Positions 54,359 through 63,280 of a stretch of DNA of 64,000 nt are shown here, one piece after another. A model generated the notes under the pieces. The model had not been told where the DNA came from and ran no database searches. It worked only from the letters and a program-made list of their open reading frames with translations. A program made the translations under genes and the position numbers. How positions within the stretch are numbered: position 1 is the stretch's first letter; every line of letters begins with the position of its first letter. Origin of the DNA: Novosphingobium meiothermophilum (GTDB taxonomy: Bacteria; Pseudomonadota; Alphaproteobacteria; Sphingomonadales; Sphingomonadaceae); assembly GCF_003171715.1 (NCBI RefSeq), contig NZ_QGHL01000005.1, forward strand, positions 124,001-188,000. The letters run 5' to 3'.

Positions 54359-55432
54359 TCAGGCGATCTGCAAGGCCAATGCCTGAAGATCGCTGTGGTC
54401 AGCGTGGGTGTAGACCCGATCCTGTGTCTCGGCGGTCATGGCCAGGAATGCGTCGACCTGGTGGCTGTGCATCCCCATGTTCCGCAGCTCCGTGACCCTC
54501 GTGTGGCGAAGCGTGTGCGGGGTGACATCCTTGAAGCCGCATCGCTCAACCGTGGCACGAAAGCCCTTCACGACCGAATTGACGCGTCGCGTGTGGTCGA
54601 GCTTCTGGTGGAACACGAACTCGGGAACGGTCTCGTAGGCTTCGTACCGCTGCAAAAGATAGGCTCGCAGTGGCGGTGCCATCGGTGTTACCGCGCGCGG
54701 CTTGTGGTCGACGATCAGTTCACCGCGATCGGGCAGACGGTAGTCAATCACGTTACGGTCGAAATCGATGTTCGACCAACGCAGGTCCATGATCGCGCCG
54801 CTGCGCGCGCCGGTGTAGTAGGCGATCATCAGAAACAGCTGGAGTGGCTCGGCAGCGCGATATTCCTTGGCTGCCTCGGCGAACAGCTGATCGAACTCGT
54901 GCCGCTTCAGCCAGCGCTTCCGCGGTGCTCCATCGCGTGGAAGCTTCGGGAAAACGATGGCGTGCACCTTGTGGTTGACGGCCGCCGCCTTGACGGCAGC
55001 CCTGAGGTCGCTCAGCTCACGTCGGATTGTCGCGCGCGATCGACCGGGCTTCTTGGCGCTCCGGACGTTCGCCTTCTCGTAGTCCAGCACGGCGTCAGGA
55101 GTAATCGCATCGAGACACGCATCCTTCCAGAACTCGAGAATGTGCTGCATCGACGAGAAGAACCTGTCTCCGCGACCAGTTTTTGAAAGGCGCGCGTGAT
55201 GGGCATCGAGAACGTCTGCGATCTTGACCCGATAGGGTGGCAACGCCCGGCTGCTCTTCGATAGGCGCCGATCCCTCAGGAATTCCTCGAGGACCTCCTG
55301 CGCTTCTTCGCTGTCTCGAGTGTTTGTTGATACGTCCTTCTGCTGGCCGGTGGCGGGGTCGATGTAGCGGACGTAGAAATTGGGCTTACCGCTCCGGCGG
55401 ACGAGTCTGGGGCCGATGGATTGTCTTGGCAC
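54359..55432 (-). CDS. Tyrosine recombinase (integrase) of the element
   Basis: 357 residues: an N-terminal arm/core-binding part (about 1-165) and a catalytic domain with Arg210 (YYTGARSGAIMDL), HTLRH (306-310) and the nucleophile Tyr341 in RVYTHAD. The second box-II His/Trp position is not obvious (FLAMTAETQDRVY). It would catalyse recombination at tRNA-Arg. Its first 157 bp overlap, in another frame, the end of an HTH gene on the same strand. The integrase lies 1.7 kb from the attachment site, behind the toxin-antitoxin genes. Confidence 0.9.
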   Translation of the reverse strand: MPRQSIGPRLVRRSGKPNFYVRYIDPATGQQKDVSTNTRDSEEAQEVLEEFLRDRRLSKSSRALPPYRVKIADVLDAHHARLSKTGRGDRFFSSMQHILEFWKDACLDAITPDAVLDYEKANVRSAKKPGRSRATIRRELSDLRAAVKAAAVNHKVHAIVFPKLPRDGAPRKRWLKRHEFDQLFAEAAKEYRAAEPLQLFLMIAYYTGARSGAIMDLRWSNIDFDRNVIDYRLPDRGELIVDHKPRAVTPMAPPLRAYLLQRYEAYETVPEFVFHQKLDHTRRVNSVVKGFRATVERCGFKDVTPHTLRHTRVTELRNMGMHSHQVDAFLAMTAETQDRVYTHADHSDLQALALQIA

Positions 55433-55629
55433 GGCGGCACCTCGAAGGTCTCACAAAATTCGACAATAGCATCCGATGGCAACAAGATCAGGCCACCTGC
55501 ACGAACGTAGCGCAGCATGCGCGCCTTGATCATGCGACGAATTCGTCCTTCTGGCCATCCTGACTGCTCTGCCAGTTCTTTGGGGCTCAACATGCTTTTG
55601 CCTGATGGCGGCTTTCTTGTCGTAGACAT
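55276..55629 (-). CDS. Small HTH (excisionase/AlpA-like) protein overlapping the integrase
   Basis: 117 residues; MLSPKELAEQSGWPEGRIRR, then MIKARMLRYVRAGGLILLPS is a MerR-like DNA-binding domain of the excisionase type. The tail (about 70-117) is Ser/Pro-rich and ends in basic residues (AKKRRRSSRNS). The tail is encoded in the stretch shared with the integrase start, which could mean that only the first part is functional. It probably acts as directionality factor or integrase regulator. Confidence 0.65.
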   Translation of the reverse strand: MSTTRKPPSGKSMLSPKELAEQSGWPEGRIRRMIKARMLRYVRAGGLILLPSDAIVEFCETFEVPPCQDNPSAPDSSAGAVSPISTSATSTPPPASRRTYQQTLETAKKRRRSSRNS

Positions 55630-56085
55630 GATGCAGATCCAACCTCCGTCATCGAAGCGTGGGTGTTGGTTCTGGTGTATTGTCAGGAGACACGGGCCGG
55701 AAGCTTTGGCTCAAGTGAGTGCCGAATTTTGGCGACTTTTTGCGATTCCTGCAGCGTTTTCGCGTTCGGATCCCGCCTTCCCGATCTGCGTGGTCATGAA
55801 TCCAGAACCAGGTGGTTATGAATTTCGAACCAGGTGGTATCAAAAATCAGACCACCCTGGCTCAGATTCAATACCACCCCTCAGCGAATCAGTAGGTTTG
55901 CCATGGGCGCTCTTGGCAAAGGCGAACCACTCACAAGCGAAACCGTTCTTGCAGTGTGGCGCTATCAGTTATCCTCTGGCTGAGGCCGACATCCGACCCC
56001 TCCTTGCAGATTGAGGTTATGGGGCGTGACACAGTGCTACTGCTGTCTTAGATATTGGAAATCGCCAGCAATTCAGGGGCATTGC
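55630..56085. other. AT-richer intergenic region with nested repeats
   Basis: 456 bp without a supportable gene between the HTH gene and the restriction operon. GAACCAGGTGGT occurs at 55805-55816 and 55827-55838 (22-bp period), with a matching inverted ACCACCCTGG at 55851-55860 and ATACCACC just beyond. TGTC-AGGA-GACA near 55680 is another small palindrome. The pattern could be the eroded end of an insertion sequence or an operator array for the operon that starts at 56086. Confidence 0.5.
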
Positions 56086-58149
56086 GTGAAAGCAGCTGAG
56101 ACTAGAGTGGATCGGTTTCTCGCAAGTAGCGAGACCGCCTTTGCGATCCCGGTTTACCAGCGCAATTATGATTGGACCCGCGTCCAGTGCCAGCAGCTTT
56201 TCAGTGACATCCTGACCGTAGGTACAGACGAGACCGTTTCGGGGCACTTCATTGGAAGCATCGTCTACGTTCATGACGACGTCTACACGGTGTCAGGTCT
56301 GCGCGAACTCACAGTAATTGACGGCCAGCAGCGCCTTACAACGCTAACCCTGATACTTGTCGCGCTCTATCGTTTCGCGATAGCCACGGGCCGCGATCAG
56401 CAGGCCCAGCGCATCTACAAGACTTACCTGATCAATGAGTTCGCGGATGAGGCTGAGAAGCTGAAGCTGAAGCCCACGGACAATAACAAGGCCGCCCTTC
56501 GCCAGATCATGGATCCCAAGGAGGGGGCGAAGGTCTCGGGCTATTCGCGGCTGCTGGAAAACTTCCGCTTCTTTGAAAGCCGGATCAGCGAGGGCAACTT
56601 CGACACGGTTCTGAAGGGTCTGACGAAGCTCATATTCGTTGAAATTGCGCTGGAACGGGGGAAGGACAACCCTCAGCGCATCTTCGAAAGCCTCAACTCG
56701 ACTGGCTTGGAGCTGTCACAAGCCGACCTCATTCGGAATTACATTCTTATGGGGCTGCCCCGCCGTGAGCAGGAGCAGATTTTTCGGAAGTTCTGGGAGC
56801 CTATCGAAGCGAACGCCCGCAACCTTGAGGTCAACGACAGCCGCGTTTCCGATTTCATCCGCGACTTCCTTACGCTCAAGCAAAAGGAAATACCGAACAA
56901 AGGCGCGGTGTACGAGAAGTTCAAAGAACGTTTCCCCTTCCCCAGCTCACAAGAGCTTACTGGCGCTCTCGATGAAATTCTTGAACTGTCCTACGTTTAC
57001 GCAAAGCTTCTGAACCCAAAGATAGAAACTGATGCGACCATTTCGCGTGAGTTGGACTATATCAAGACGCTTGAGATCAACGTTGCCTACCCTTTTCTGA
57101 TGCCAGTCTACCGTGATTATTCGAAGAACATCATCACAAGGGACCAGTTCACAGCGATCTTGCGGCTTGTACAAAGCTATGTCTGGCGGAGATTCATTCT
57201 CAGCCTGCCGACCAACGCTCTGAACAAGATATTCATGAGCTTGTACGAGCGGGTCGATCCCGCCGACTACGTCGCGTCGATCGAGCGATCGTTGATGCAG
57301 CGCACCGGCACCCAGCGCTTCCCCCGTGATGCCGAAGTCATCGCGATGCTGAAAGAGAAGGACCTTTACAGCACCAAGAGCAGGACCCGGACTTACTTTT
57401 TCGAGCGTCTGGAAAACCACAACAACCGTGAACCTGTCGACGTCACGACCCCCGACATCACCATCGAGCATATATTCCCACAGAATCCCGACCCCGCATG
57501 GCAAAGCGGGCTGGAGGCGGACGAATATGTGCTGCTCAGTGAGAAGTACCTCAACACGGCAGGCAATCTCACGCTTTCCGGCAACAACGGGCGCCTCGGG
57601 AACAAAACCTTCGCCGAGAAGCGTGACATGAATGATGGGGGTGGGGAGCAGGGCTATCGCTTCAGCCGTCTCTGGTTGAACCGCGACCTTCAGGCTCTCG
57701 ACCGCTGGGGGGTTCCTGAGGTTGAAGCGCGTGCCGAGCGCATAGCAAAACGGTTCCTCGACGTCTGGCCGGCACCAAATGTAGACACCGCGATGGATGT
57801 TGAAGGCGATGAGATCAGCATCTTCGACGCCGAGGAGCCCCGCCACAAGCGCCTCGACTACGCCGTGTTCCTCGGAAGCCGGTTGGAGGTGACGCAGGTC
57901 GCCAAGCTCTATGCGCAGGTGTTCGAGCAATTGCTGCTCCTCCAGCCTGAGGCATTCCATGGCACGCGCCTGGGGGAGAGGGTTCAACTGACCGCCAACC
58001 CGGGCGAACTGCGGCAGGCCGTGCCAGTTGCCGAGGGCTATTTCATTGAAGGGAACATCGACTCGAAAAACAAGTTTGAGCGCATGAAGGTCGCCCTGAC
58101 CGAGCTTGGGCTTGAGGAAGAATTGTCCGTTCGGTTTGCTTCGGCATAG
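56086..58149 (+). CDS. DUF262/DUF1524 (GmrSD-type) nuclease-like protein
   Basis: 687 residues. N-terminal DUF262 (ParB-like NTP-binding) has IPVYQRNYDW (21-30) and DGQQRLTTL (79-87). C-terminal DUF1524 is an HNH-type nuclease: DITIEHIFPQ with His462, then NTAGNLTLSGNNGRLGN. A further 100-residue domain (LDYAVFLGSRLEVTQVAKLY) follows. GmrSD enzymes cut modified phage DNA using NTP; the same architecture occurs in BREX BrxU and SspE. I chose GTG 56086, preceded by AGGGG, because the conserved region starts there; the frame extends to 56011. It overlaps the next gene by one base. Confidence 0.85.
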   Translation: MKAAETRVDRFLASSETAFAIPVYQRNYDWTRVQCQQLFSDILTVGTDETVSGHFIGSIVYVHDDVYTVSGLRELTVIDGQQRLTTLTLILVALYRFAIATGRDQQAQRIYKTYLINEFADEAEKLKLKPTDNNKAALRQIMDPKEGAKVSGYSRLLENFRFFESRISEGNFDTVLKGLTKLIFVEIALERGKDNPQRIFESLNSTGLELSQADLIRNYILMGLPRREQEQIFRKFWEPIEANARNLEVNDSRVSDFIRDFLTLKQKEIPNKGAVYEKFKERFPFPSSQELTGALDEILELSYVYAKLLNPKIETDATISRELDYIKTLEINVAYPFLMPVYRDYSKNIITRDQFTAILRLVQSYVWRRFILSLPTNALNKIFMSLYERVDPADYVASIERSLMQRTGTQRFPRDAEVIAMLKEKDLYSTKSRTRTYFFERLENHNNREPVDVTTPDITIEHIFPQNPDPAWQSGLEADEYVLLSEKYLNTAGNLTLSGNNGRLGNKTFAEKRDMNDGGGEQGYRFSRLWLNRDLQALDRWGVPEVEARAERIAKRFLDVWPAPNVDTAMDVEGDEISIFDAEEPRHKRLDYAVFLGSRLEVTQVAKLYAQVFEQLLLLQPEAFHGTRLGERVQLTANPGELRQAVPVAEGYFIEGNIDSKNKFERMKVALTELGLEEELSVRFASA

Positions 58150-59129
58150 TGGTCATTGCTCGGCAGGCACCATCCATGATCGAAGCAGAGACCCCTGGAT
58201 TGATCGCGGCACCGGGCGACAAGCCACTGCCATTTGCTGACCAGCGGGCAGCCGCAGGAATGTCAATTGCGGACGCGGCGCGGGAATTCGGGGTGTCGCT
58301 TGCCACCATCGCAGAATGGGACCACGGTATGGCGACACCCCCCGGCCATGTGCTGCGCTCGCTTGAAATGATCGGGCGCTTTTGCGCAGAGGGCCGGGAA
58401 GTCTCCGCCTTTCAGGCGCCCCAACCATCGACTGTGCCTATGCCTATTCCGAAAGCCATCCCCAGCCCCATGTCCGCCAGCAGCGACCTCATAAAATCCA
58501 AGCAGCGCGTGGCTGATCATGGTGAGGTGTTCACGCCGCCTTGGCTGGTGGAGAAGATGCTCGATCTGGTGAAGGGCGAGACTGAGCGGATCGACTCCCG
58601 TTTCCTCGAACCCGCCTGTGGCAGTGGCAATTTCCTCGTCCCGATCCTCCAGCGCAAGCTGGCGGCGGTGGAAGCGCGCTATGGCAAGATCGATTTCGAG
58701 AAACGCCACTATGCGCTCGTGGCCCTCGCCAGCCTCTACGGGATCGAGCTGCTGGCCGACAACCTCGCCGAATGCCGGGCGAACATGCTCAATGTCTTCG
58801 CGCAGTATCTTGGGCTGACCGAGGACGATGACCTTTTCCGCACCGCCAGCCACTTCCTTTCGACCAACCTCATCCACGGCGATGCGATGACCATGAAGGA
58901 TGCGGACGGCGGGCCGATTACCGTCGTGGAGTGGAGCTATATCGGGAAGGGCAAGTTCAACCGCCGCGACTTCCGGCTCGACGTGCTCACCGGCATGGCC
59001 AGTCTGCGCGAGGAGCGCTCGCTGTTTGCCGGGCTAGGCAATCACGAAATCTTCAAGCCGACCAAGAGCTACCCGCCAATGACGGTGCGCGAGCTGGCGG
59101 CGCTGGACCGTGGGGAGGTGCAGGGATGA
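58149..59129 (+). CDS. HTH-N6-adenine methyltransferase-like protein lacking NPPY
   Basis: 326 residues. Residues 33-78 form a Cro-like helix-turn-helix (GMSIADAAREFGVSLATIAE). From 118 on it is an N6-MTase domain: VADHGEVFTPPWLVEKMLDL, then the SAM-binding EPACGSGNFL (154-163) and GIELLADNLAECR. The sequence stops about where motif IV would come: no [DNS]PP[YF] is present. The start GTG 58149 overlaps the previous stop; ATG 58176 is possible. The last 4 bp overlap the next methyltransferase gene, which has NPPY but a weak motif I, so the two may form one enzyme. Confidence 0.78.
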   Translation: MVIARQAPSMIEAETPGLIAAPGDKPLPFADQRAAAGMSIADAAREFGVSLATIAEWDHGMATPPGHVLRSLEMIGRFCAEGREVSAFQAPQPSTVPMPIPKAIPSPMSASSDLIKSKQRVADHGEVFTPPWLVEKMLDLVKGETERIDSRFLEPACGSGNFLVPILQRKLAAVEARYGKIDFEKRHYALVALASLYGIELLADNLAECRANMLNVFAQYLGLTEDDDLFRTASHFLSTNLIHGDAMTMKDADGGPITVVEWSYIGKGKFNRRDFRLDVLTGMASLREERSLFAGLGNHEIFKPTKSYPPMTVRELAALDRGEVQG

Positions 59130-60718
59130 ACGAGCAGGTGGCCTTCACCCTCAAGGGCCGCAATCCGGACGTGCTGAGCTGCATCGCCAACCTGTCGAAC
59201 GACGAGGTCTTCACCCCGCCCGAGTTCGCCAATCGGATGCTGGACACGCTGGAGCGGGCTTGGGCTGCCAGCAACGGCGGGGCGAGCATCTGGGCGGACA
59301 AAACCGTTACCTTCCTTGATCCCTTCACCAAGTCGGGTGTGTTCCTGCGCGAGATTGCCACCCGGTTGATCAAAGGGCTGGAAGCGGAGATTCCGGACTT
59401 GCAGGAGAGGGTTGACCACATCCTGACCAAGCAGGTGTTCGGCATCGCCGTCACGCAGATAACGGCGCTACTGGCGCGGCGGAGCCTCTATTGTTCGAAA
59501 CACGCGACGGGCGAGCATTCGGTTGCAAAGAGCTTTACGAGCGATGATGGGAACATCTGGTTTGAACGGACCGAGCACACTTGGGTCGGCAACAAATGTC
59601 GCTTCTGTGGTGCACCCAAAGCAATATTCGACCGATCATCTGATTTTGAGTCTTACGCTTACGCTTTCATCCACTGTGAAGACATCAAGGGCCGGCTTGG
59701 CGAGCTATTCGGAGGCGAAATGCAGTTTGACGTGATTATTGGGAACCCTCCCTATCAGTTGGCTGGAGGGGGCGGAGGAACCAATGACTCGCCGATTTAC
59801 CAGTTTTTCGTCGAGCAGGCAGTGGCACTCGACCCACGCTACTTGAGCATGGTCATCCCTTCGAGATGGATGGCTGGCGGACGGGGCATGGACGACTTTC
59901 GTAAGACGATGTTGGCCGATCGCCGCCTCAGGGACCTTGTGGATTACCCTAACTCGGCTGAGGTTTTTCCGGGCGTCGATCTCAAGAGCGGTGTCTGCTA
60001 TTTTTTGTGGGATCGGGATCACAAGGGAGCATGCTCGACGACGCTGATCCGCAGCACCGAAGTGGTCGGCCCTATTGAACGCAACCTCGACGAATTTGAT
60101 GTGCTTATCAGAGACTCGAGAGCTGCAGCAATCCTCAATAAGGTTCTCAGCTTCAAAGAGCCGTCCTTCGAAGATATGCTGACAGGCGACACGCCATTCG
60201 GACTGGCAACAAATTTCACCTCCTTCGAATTGCGTGCACCAGTGGAGGGGGAGGTCAAGGTTTATGCCAGCTCAAACTCTGGTCGGCGCAGTGGTGCCAT
60301 GCCCCGAGCCCATATCACAAAGAATACGCACCTGATTGACACGTGGAAGGTGCTCGCACCGAAGGCAGGGCCGGGGAATAGTGGCGGACACGTGTTGCCT
60401 GATGCAGTGCTTGGTCGACCGACCGTAGCCGAACCAAATTCAGTTTGCACGCAGACTTGGATTGTAGCTGGCCCGCTAGAATCCCAAGAGCAAGCTGAAG
60501 TTGTTGCGAGATATTTGCAGACGTCTTTCTTAAGGTTCCTCGTTTCACTCAGAAAAGTAAGCCAAGATGCTATGAAGGGGGTGTATCGCTGGGTCCCGCA
60601 ACAAGATTGGAGTCGAGATTGGTCGGACAAGAATCTCTACAAAAAGTATGGCATAACGGATGAAGAGGTTCTGTATATTGACAGCATGATCCGTCCGATG
60701 GATGGTATTCTTGTCTAA
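59126..60718 (+). CDS. Eco57I-like DNA methyltransferase/specificity protein
   Basis: 530 residues. DEVFTPPEFANRML opens it like the preceding protein. Motif I is FLDPFTKSGVFLREI (63-77), lacking the first Gly of DPxxGSGxF. Motif IV is NPPY at 207-210 (DVIIGNPPYQL). Between them lies a small Cys/His cluster (Cys123, Cys158, Cys161). After residue 330 comes a probable target-recognition region ending in RWVPQQDWSRDW, as in Eco57I-family proteins. ATG 59126 overlaps the upstream gene; the stop overlaps the helicase gene by 17 bp. AT-richer than its neighbours in its second half. Confidence 0.82.
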   Translation: MNEQVAFTLKGRNPDVLSCIANLSNDEVFTPPEFANRMLDTLERAWAASNGGASIWADKTVTFLDPFTKSGVFLREIATRLIKGLEAEIPDLQERVDHILTKQVFGIAVTQITALLARRSLYCSKHATGEHSVAKSFTSDDGNIWFERTEHTWVGNKCRFCGAPKAIFDRSSDFESYAYAFIHCEDIKGRLGELFGGEMQFDVIIGNPPYQLAGGGGGTNDSPIYQFFVEQAVALDPRYLSMVIPSRWMAGGRGMDDFRKTMLADRRLRDLVDYPNSAEVFPGVDLKSGVCYFLWDRDHKGACSTTLIRSTEVVGPIERNLDEFDVLIRDSRAAAILNKVLSFKEPSFEDMLTGDTPFGLATNFTSFELRAPVEGEVKVYASSNSGRRSGAMPRAHITKNTHLIDTWKVLAPKAGPGNSGGHVLPDAVLGRPTVAEPNSVCTQTWIVAGPLESQEQAEVVARYLQTSFLRFLVSLRKVSQDAMKGVYRWVPQQDWSRDWSDKNLYKKYGITDEEVLYIDSMIRPMDGILV

Positions 60719-63272
60719 ACCGACCATCGAAGAAATCCTGCTGCCCAAGCCCGAGGGCCGTCTGCGCATCTATGCGTGGACGCCCAATGATCCGCCACCT
60801 GCCTATGCAGGTCTGATCAAGGTAGGGCAGACCACGCAGGCCGACGTGAATGACCGCATCCGCCAGTCGCAGGGTCAGATGCAGCAGGCCTACACGCTCC
60901 ATGTCGACGAAGTTGCGGAGCGTGAGGACGGTTCCATCTTCCGCGACAGCGACGTTCGCCGCCGCCTGATCGAGATGGGTTTCGAAAACGTCACGATCGG
61001 CTCGTCGCGGGAATGGATGCGCTGCTCGCCGGCTGACGTTCGGGCGGCCATCGTTGAGCTGCAAAAGGGGCTGCGCTTCCAATCGGCCCGGCACGAAACC
61101 TTCCCGATGCGCCGCGAGCAGGCCGAGGCGGTGGAAGTCACCCACGACTACTACCAGTCCCGTTGGGCGGAAGACCCTAAGGCTGTCCCGCGCTTCCTCT
61201 GGAACGCCAAGATGCGCTTCGGCAAGACCTTCACCGGCTATCAACTGGCGAAGAAGCTGGATGCCAAGCGCGTGCTGGTTGTCACCTTCAAGCCCGCAGT
61301 CGAGGATGCGTGGGAGGCGGACCTCAAGAACCACGTCGATTTCGATGGCTGGCAGTACATCTCCCGCAATGCCGGCGGCAGCCCGCTCGATGTGCCCAAG
61401 GATACGCCGCTGGTCTATTTCGGCTCGTTCCAGGACCTGCTCGGCACGGATCGCTATGGCAACATCAAGGCCCGGAACGAGTGGATTCACGCGATCAACT
61501 GGGACCTCGTGATCTTCGACGAATACCACTTCGGCGCATGGCGCGATAACGCCAAGGAGCTGTTCGAAGGGGAGGATGCCGAGGTCGCGAAGAAGGAACT
61601 GGCCTACGCCTCCGGCCTGGAGACCGTGAACGAAGACCTCGAGGACAACGCAGAAGCCGAGGCTGAATTCCTCCCCATCACCACGCGCGCCTATCTCTAC
61701 CTCTCCGGCACACCGTTCAAGGCGCTGGCCACGGGTGAGTTCATCGAAGAGCAGATTTTCAACTGGACCTATACCGACGAACAGCGGGCCAAGGCGGAGT
61801 TCGCGGCGGAGCGTCCGGGCGAGCGCAATCCCTATGGCGCGCTACCGCAGATGCGGCTGCTGACCTACCAGATGCCCGATGAGCTGCTTGCGATCGCAAG
61901 CGGCGGCGAGTTCGACGAATTCGATCTTGGCGAGTTCTTCGCGGCATCCGGCAAGGGCGTGATGGCCACCTTCAAGCACAAGGATGAAGTGCAGAAGTGG
62001 CTCGACATCATCCGTGGTAGCTACGCGCCGCAGAATCTTGATGCCTTGAAGGCAGGTAGCAGGCCGCCGTTTCCGTATTCGGATGTAAGGCTGCTGCCCT
62101 ATCTCAACCACGCCTTCTGGTTTCTGCCGAGCGTCGCCGCCTGCGAGGCCATGAAGAACCTGCTGGAAGAGAAGCAGAACGTCTTCTGGAACAAGTACAC
62201 GGTGATCGTTGCCGCAGGGGCAAACGCAGGAATTGGCCTAAGCGCTCTTCCGCCGGTGCGCGACGCGATCGGATCGGGCCATGACACTCAGACAATCACC
62301 CTGTCATGCGGCAAGCTGACGACGGGTGTCACCGTGCCGCAGTGGTCGTCGATCCTGATGCTGCGCAACCTCAAGTCGCCCGAGACCTACTTTCAGGCCG
62401 CATTCCGGGTGCAGTCGCCGTGGTCGATCAAGAACCCTGACGGCGACGACCCGAACCGCGAGGACGTGCTGAAGCCCGTGTGCTTCGTGTTCGACTTCGC
62501 GCCCACGCGGGCGCTGCGGCAGATTTCGGAATATGGCATCGGCCTGTCGCCCGGCGAGCAGAACCCCGAGAAGGCGGTGGCTGACCTCGTCTCCTTCCTG
62601 CCGGTGCTCGCCTATGACGGCGCGAACATGGTGCAGATCGATGCCGGCGGCATCCTCGACATCGCGATGGCGGGCACCTCGGCAACCCTGCTGGCCCGCA
62701 AGTGGGAATCCGCGATGCTGGTCAACGTGGACAACGACACCCTGCGCCGGGTGCTCTCGAACGCGGAAGCGATGGCGGCTGTTGAGCGGATCGAAGGCTG
62801 GCGAGCGCTCGGCGACAACGTGATCGAGACGATCATCAACAAGAGCGAGAAGATCAAGGACCTCAAGAAGAAGGCCAAGGAAGCGGACCTCTCCGAGAAG
62901 CAGAAGAAGGAGCTGACCGCCGAGGAGAAGGAGTACAAATCGCTCCGCAAGAAGGTGCAGGAGAAGCTGATCAAGTTCGCGACGCGCATTCCGGCTTTCA
63001 TGTACCTGACCGATTTCCGCGAGAACACGCTGGTGGATGTGATCACCAAGATCGAACCAGACCTGTTCCGCACCGTGACCGGCCTGACGGTGGCCGACTT
63101 CAACCTGCTGGTCGATCTGAGGGTGTTCAACACCGAGCGGATGAACGCCGCTGTCTTCGCATTCCGCCGATATGAGGATGCCTCGCTGCGCTATACTGGT
63201 ATCGACAGCCACGAGGGGCTGATCCACATGGGTGGCTATAACACCGTGATCGCCAAGGAACCGGGGCAGTAG
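60702..63272 (+). CDS. GIY-YIG/SF2 helicase restriction protein
   Basis: 856 residues. The N-terminus (22-110) resembles the T5orf172/MUG113 branch of GIY-YIG nucleases: RIYAWTPND, YAGLIKVGQTT, an Arg in DRIRQS. The SF2 ATPase follows with MRFGKT (171-176, P-loop variant), DEYH (273-276) and YLSGTPFKAL (333-342), plus LTTGVTVPQWSSILMLRN in the second RecA domain. Residues about 714-757 form a highly charged coiled coil (KIKDLKKKAKEADLSEKQKK). It would be the translocating, cutting subunit of the system. The operon position and 17-bp overlap tie it to the methyltransferases. Confidence 0.83.
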   Translation: MVFLSKPTIEEILLPKPEGRLRIYAWTPNDPPPAYAGLIKVGQTTQADVNDRIRQSQGQMQQAYTLHVDEVAEREDGSIFRDSDVRRRLIEMGFENVTIGSSREWMRCSPADVRAAIVELQKGLRFQSARHETFPMRREQAEAVEVTHDYYQSRWAEDPKAVPRFLWNAKMRFGKTFTGYQLAKKLDAKRVLVVTFKPAVEDAWEADLKNHVDFDGWQYISRNAGGSPLDVPKDTPLVYFGSFQDLLGTDRYGNIKARNEWIHAINWDLVIFDEYHFGAWRDNAKELFEGEDAEVAKKELAYASGLETVNEDLEDNAEAEAEFLPITTRAYLYLSGTPFKALATGEFIEEQIFNWTYTDEQRAKAEFAAERPGERNPYGALPQMRLLTYQMPDELLAIASGGEFDEFDLGEFFAASGKGVMATFKHKDEVQKWLDIIRGSYAPQNLDALKAGSRPPFPYSDVRLLPYLNHAFWFLPSVAACEAMKNLLEEKQNVFWNKYTVIVAAGANAGIGLSALPPVRDAIGSGHDTQTITLSCGKLTTGVTVPQWSSILMLRNLKSPETYFQAAFRVQSPWSIKNPDGDDPNREDVLKPVCFVFDFAPTRALRQISEYGIGLSPGEQNPEKAVADLVSFLPVLAYDGANMVQIDAGGILDIAMAGTSATLLARKWESAMLVNVDNDTLRRVLSNAEAMAAVERIEGWRALGDNVIETIINKSEKIKDLKKKAKEADLSEKQKKELTAEEKEYKSLRKKVQEKLIKFATRIPAFMYLTDFRENTLVDVITKIEPDLFRTVTGLTVADFNLLVDLRVFNTERMNAAVFAFRRYEDASLRYTGIDSHEGLIHMGGYNTVIAKEPGQ

Positions 63273-63280
63273 GACTGAGC

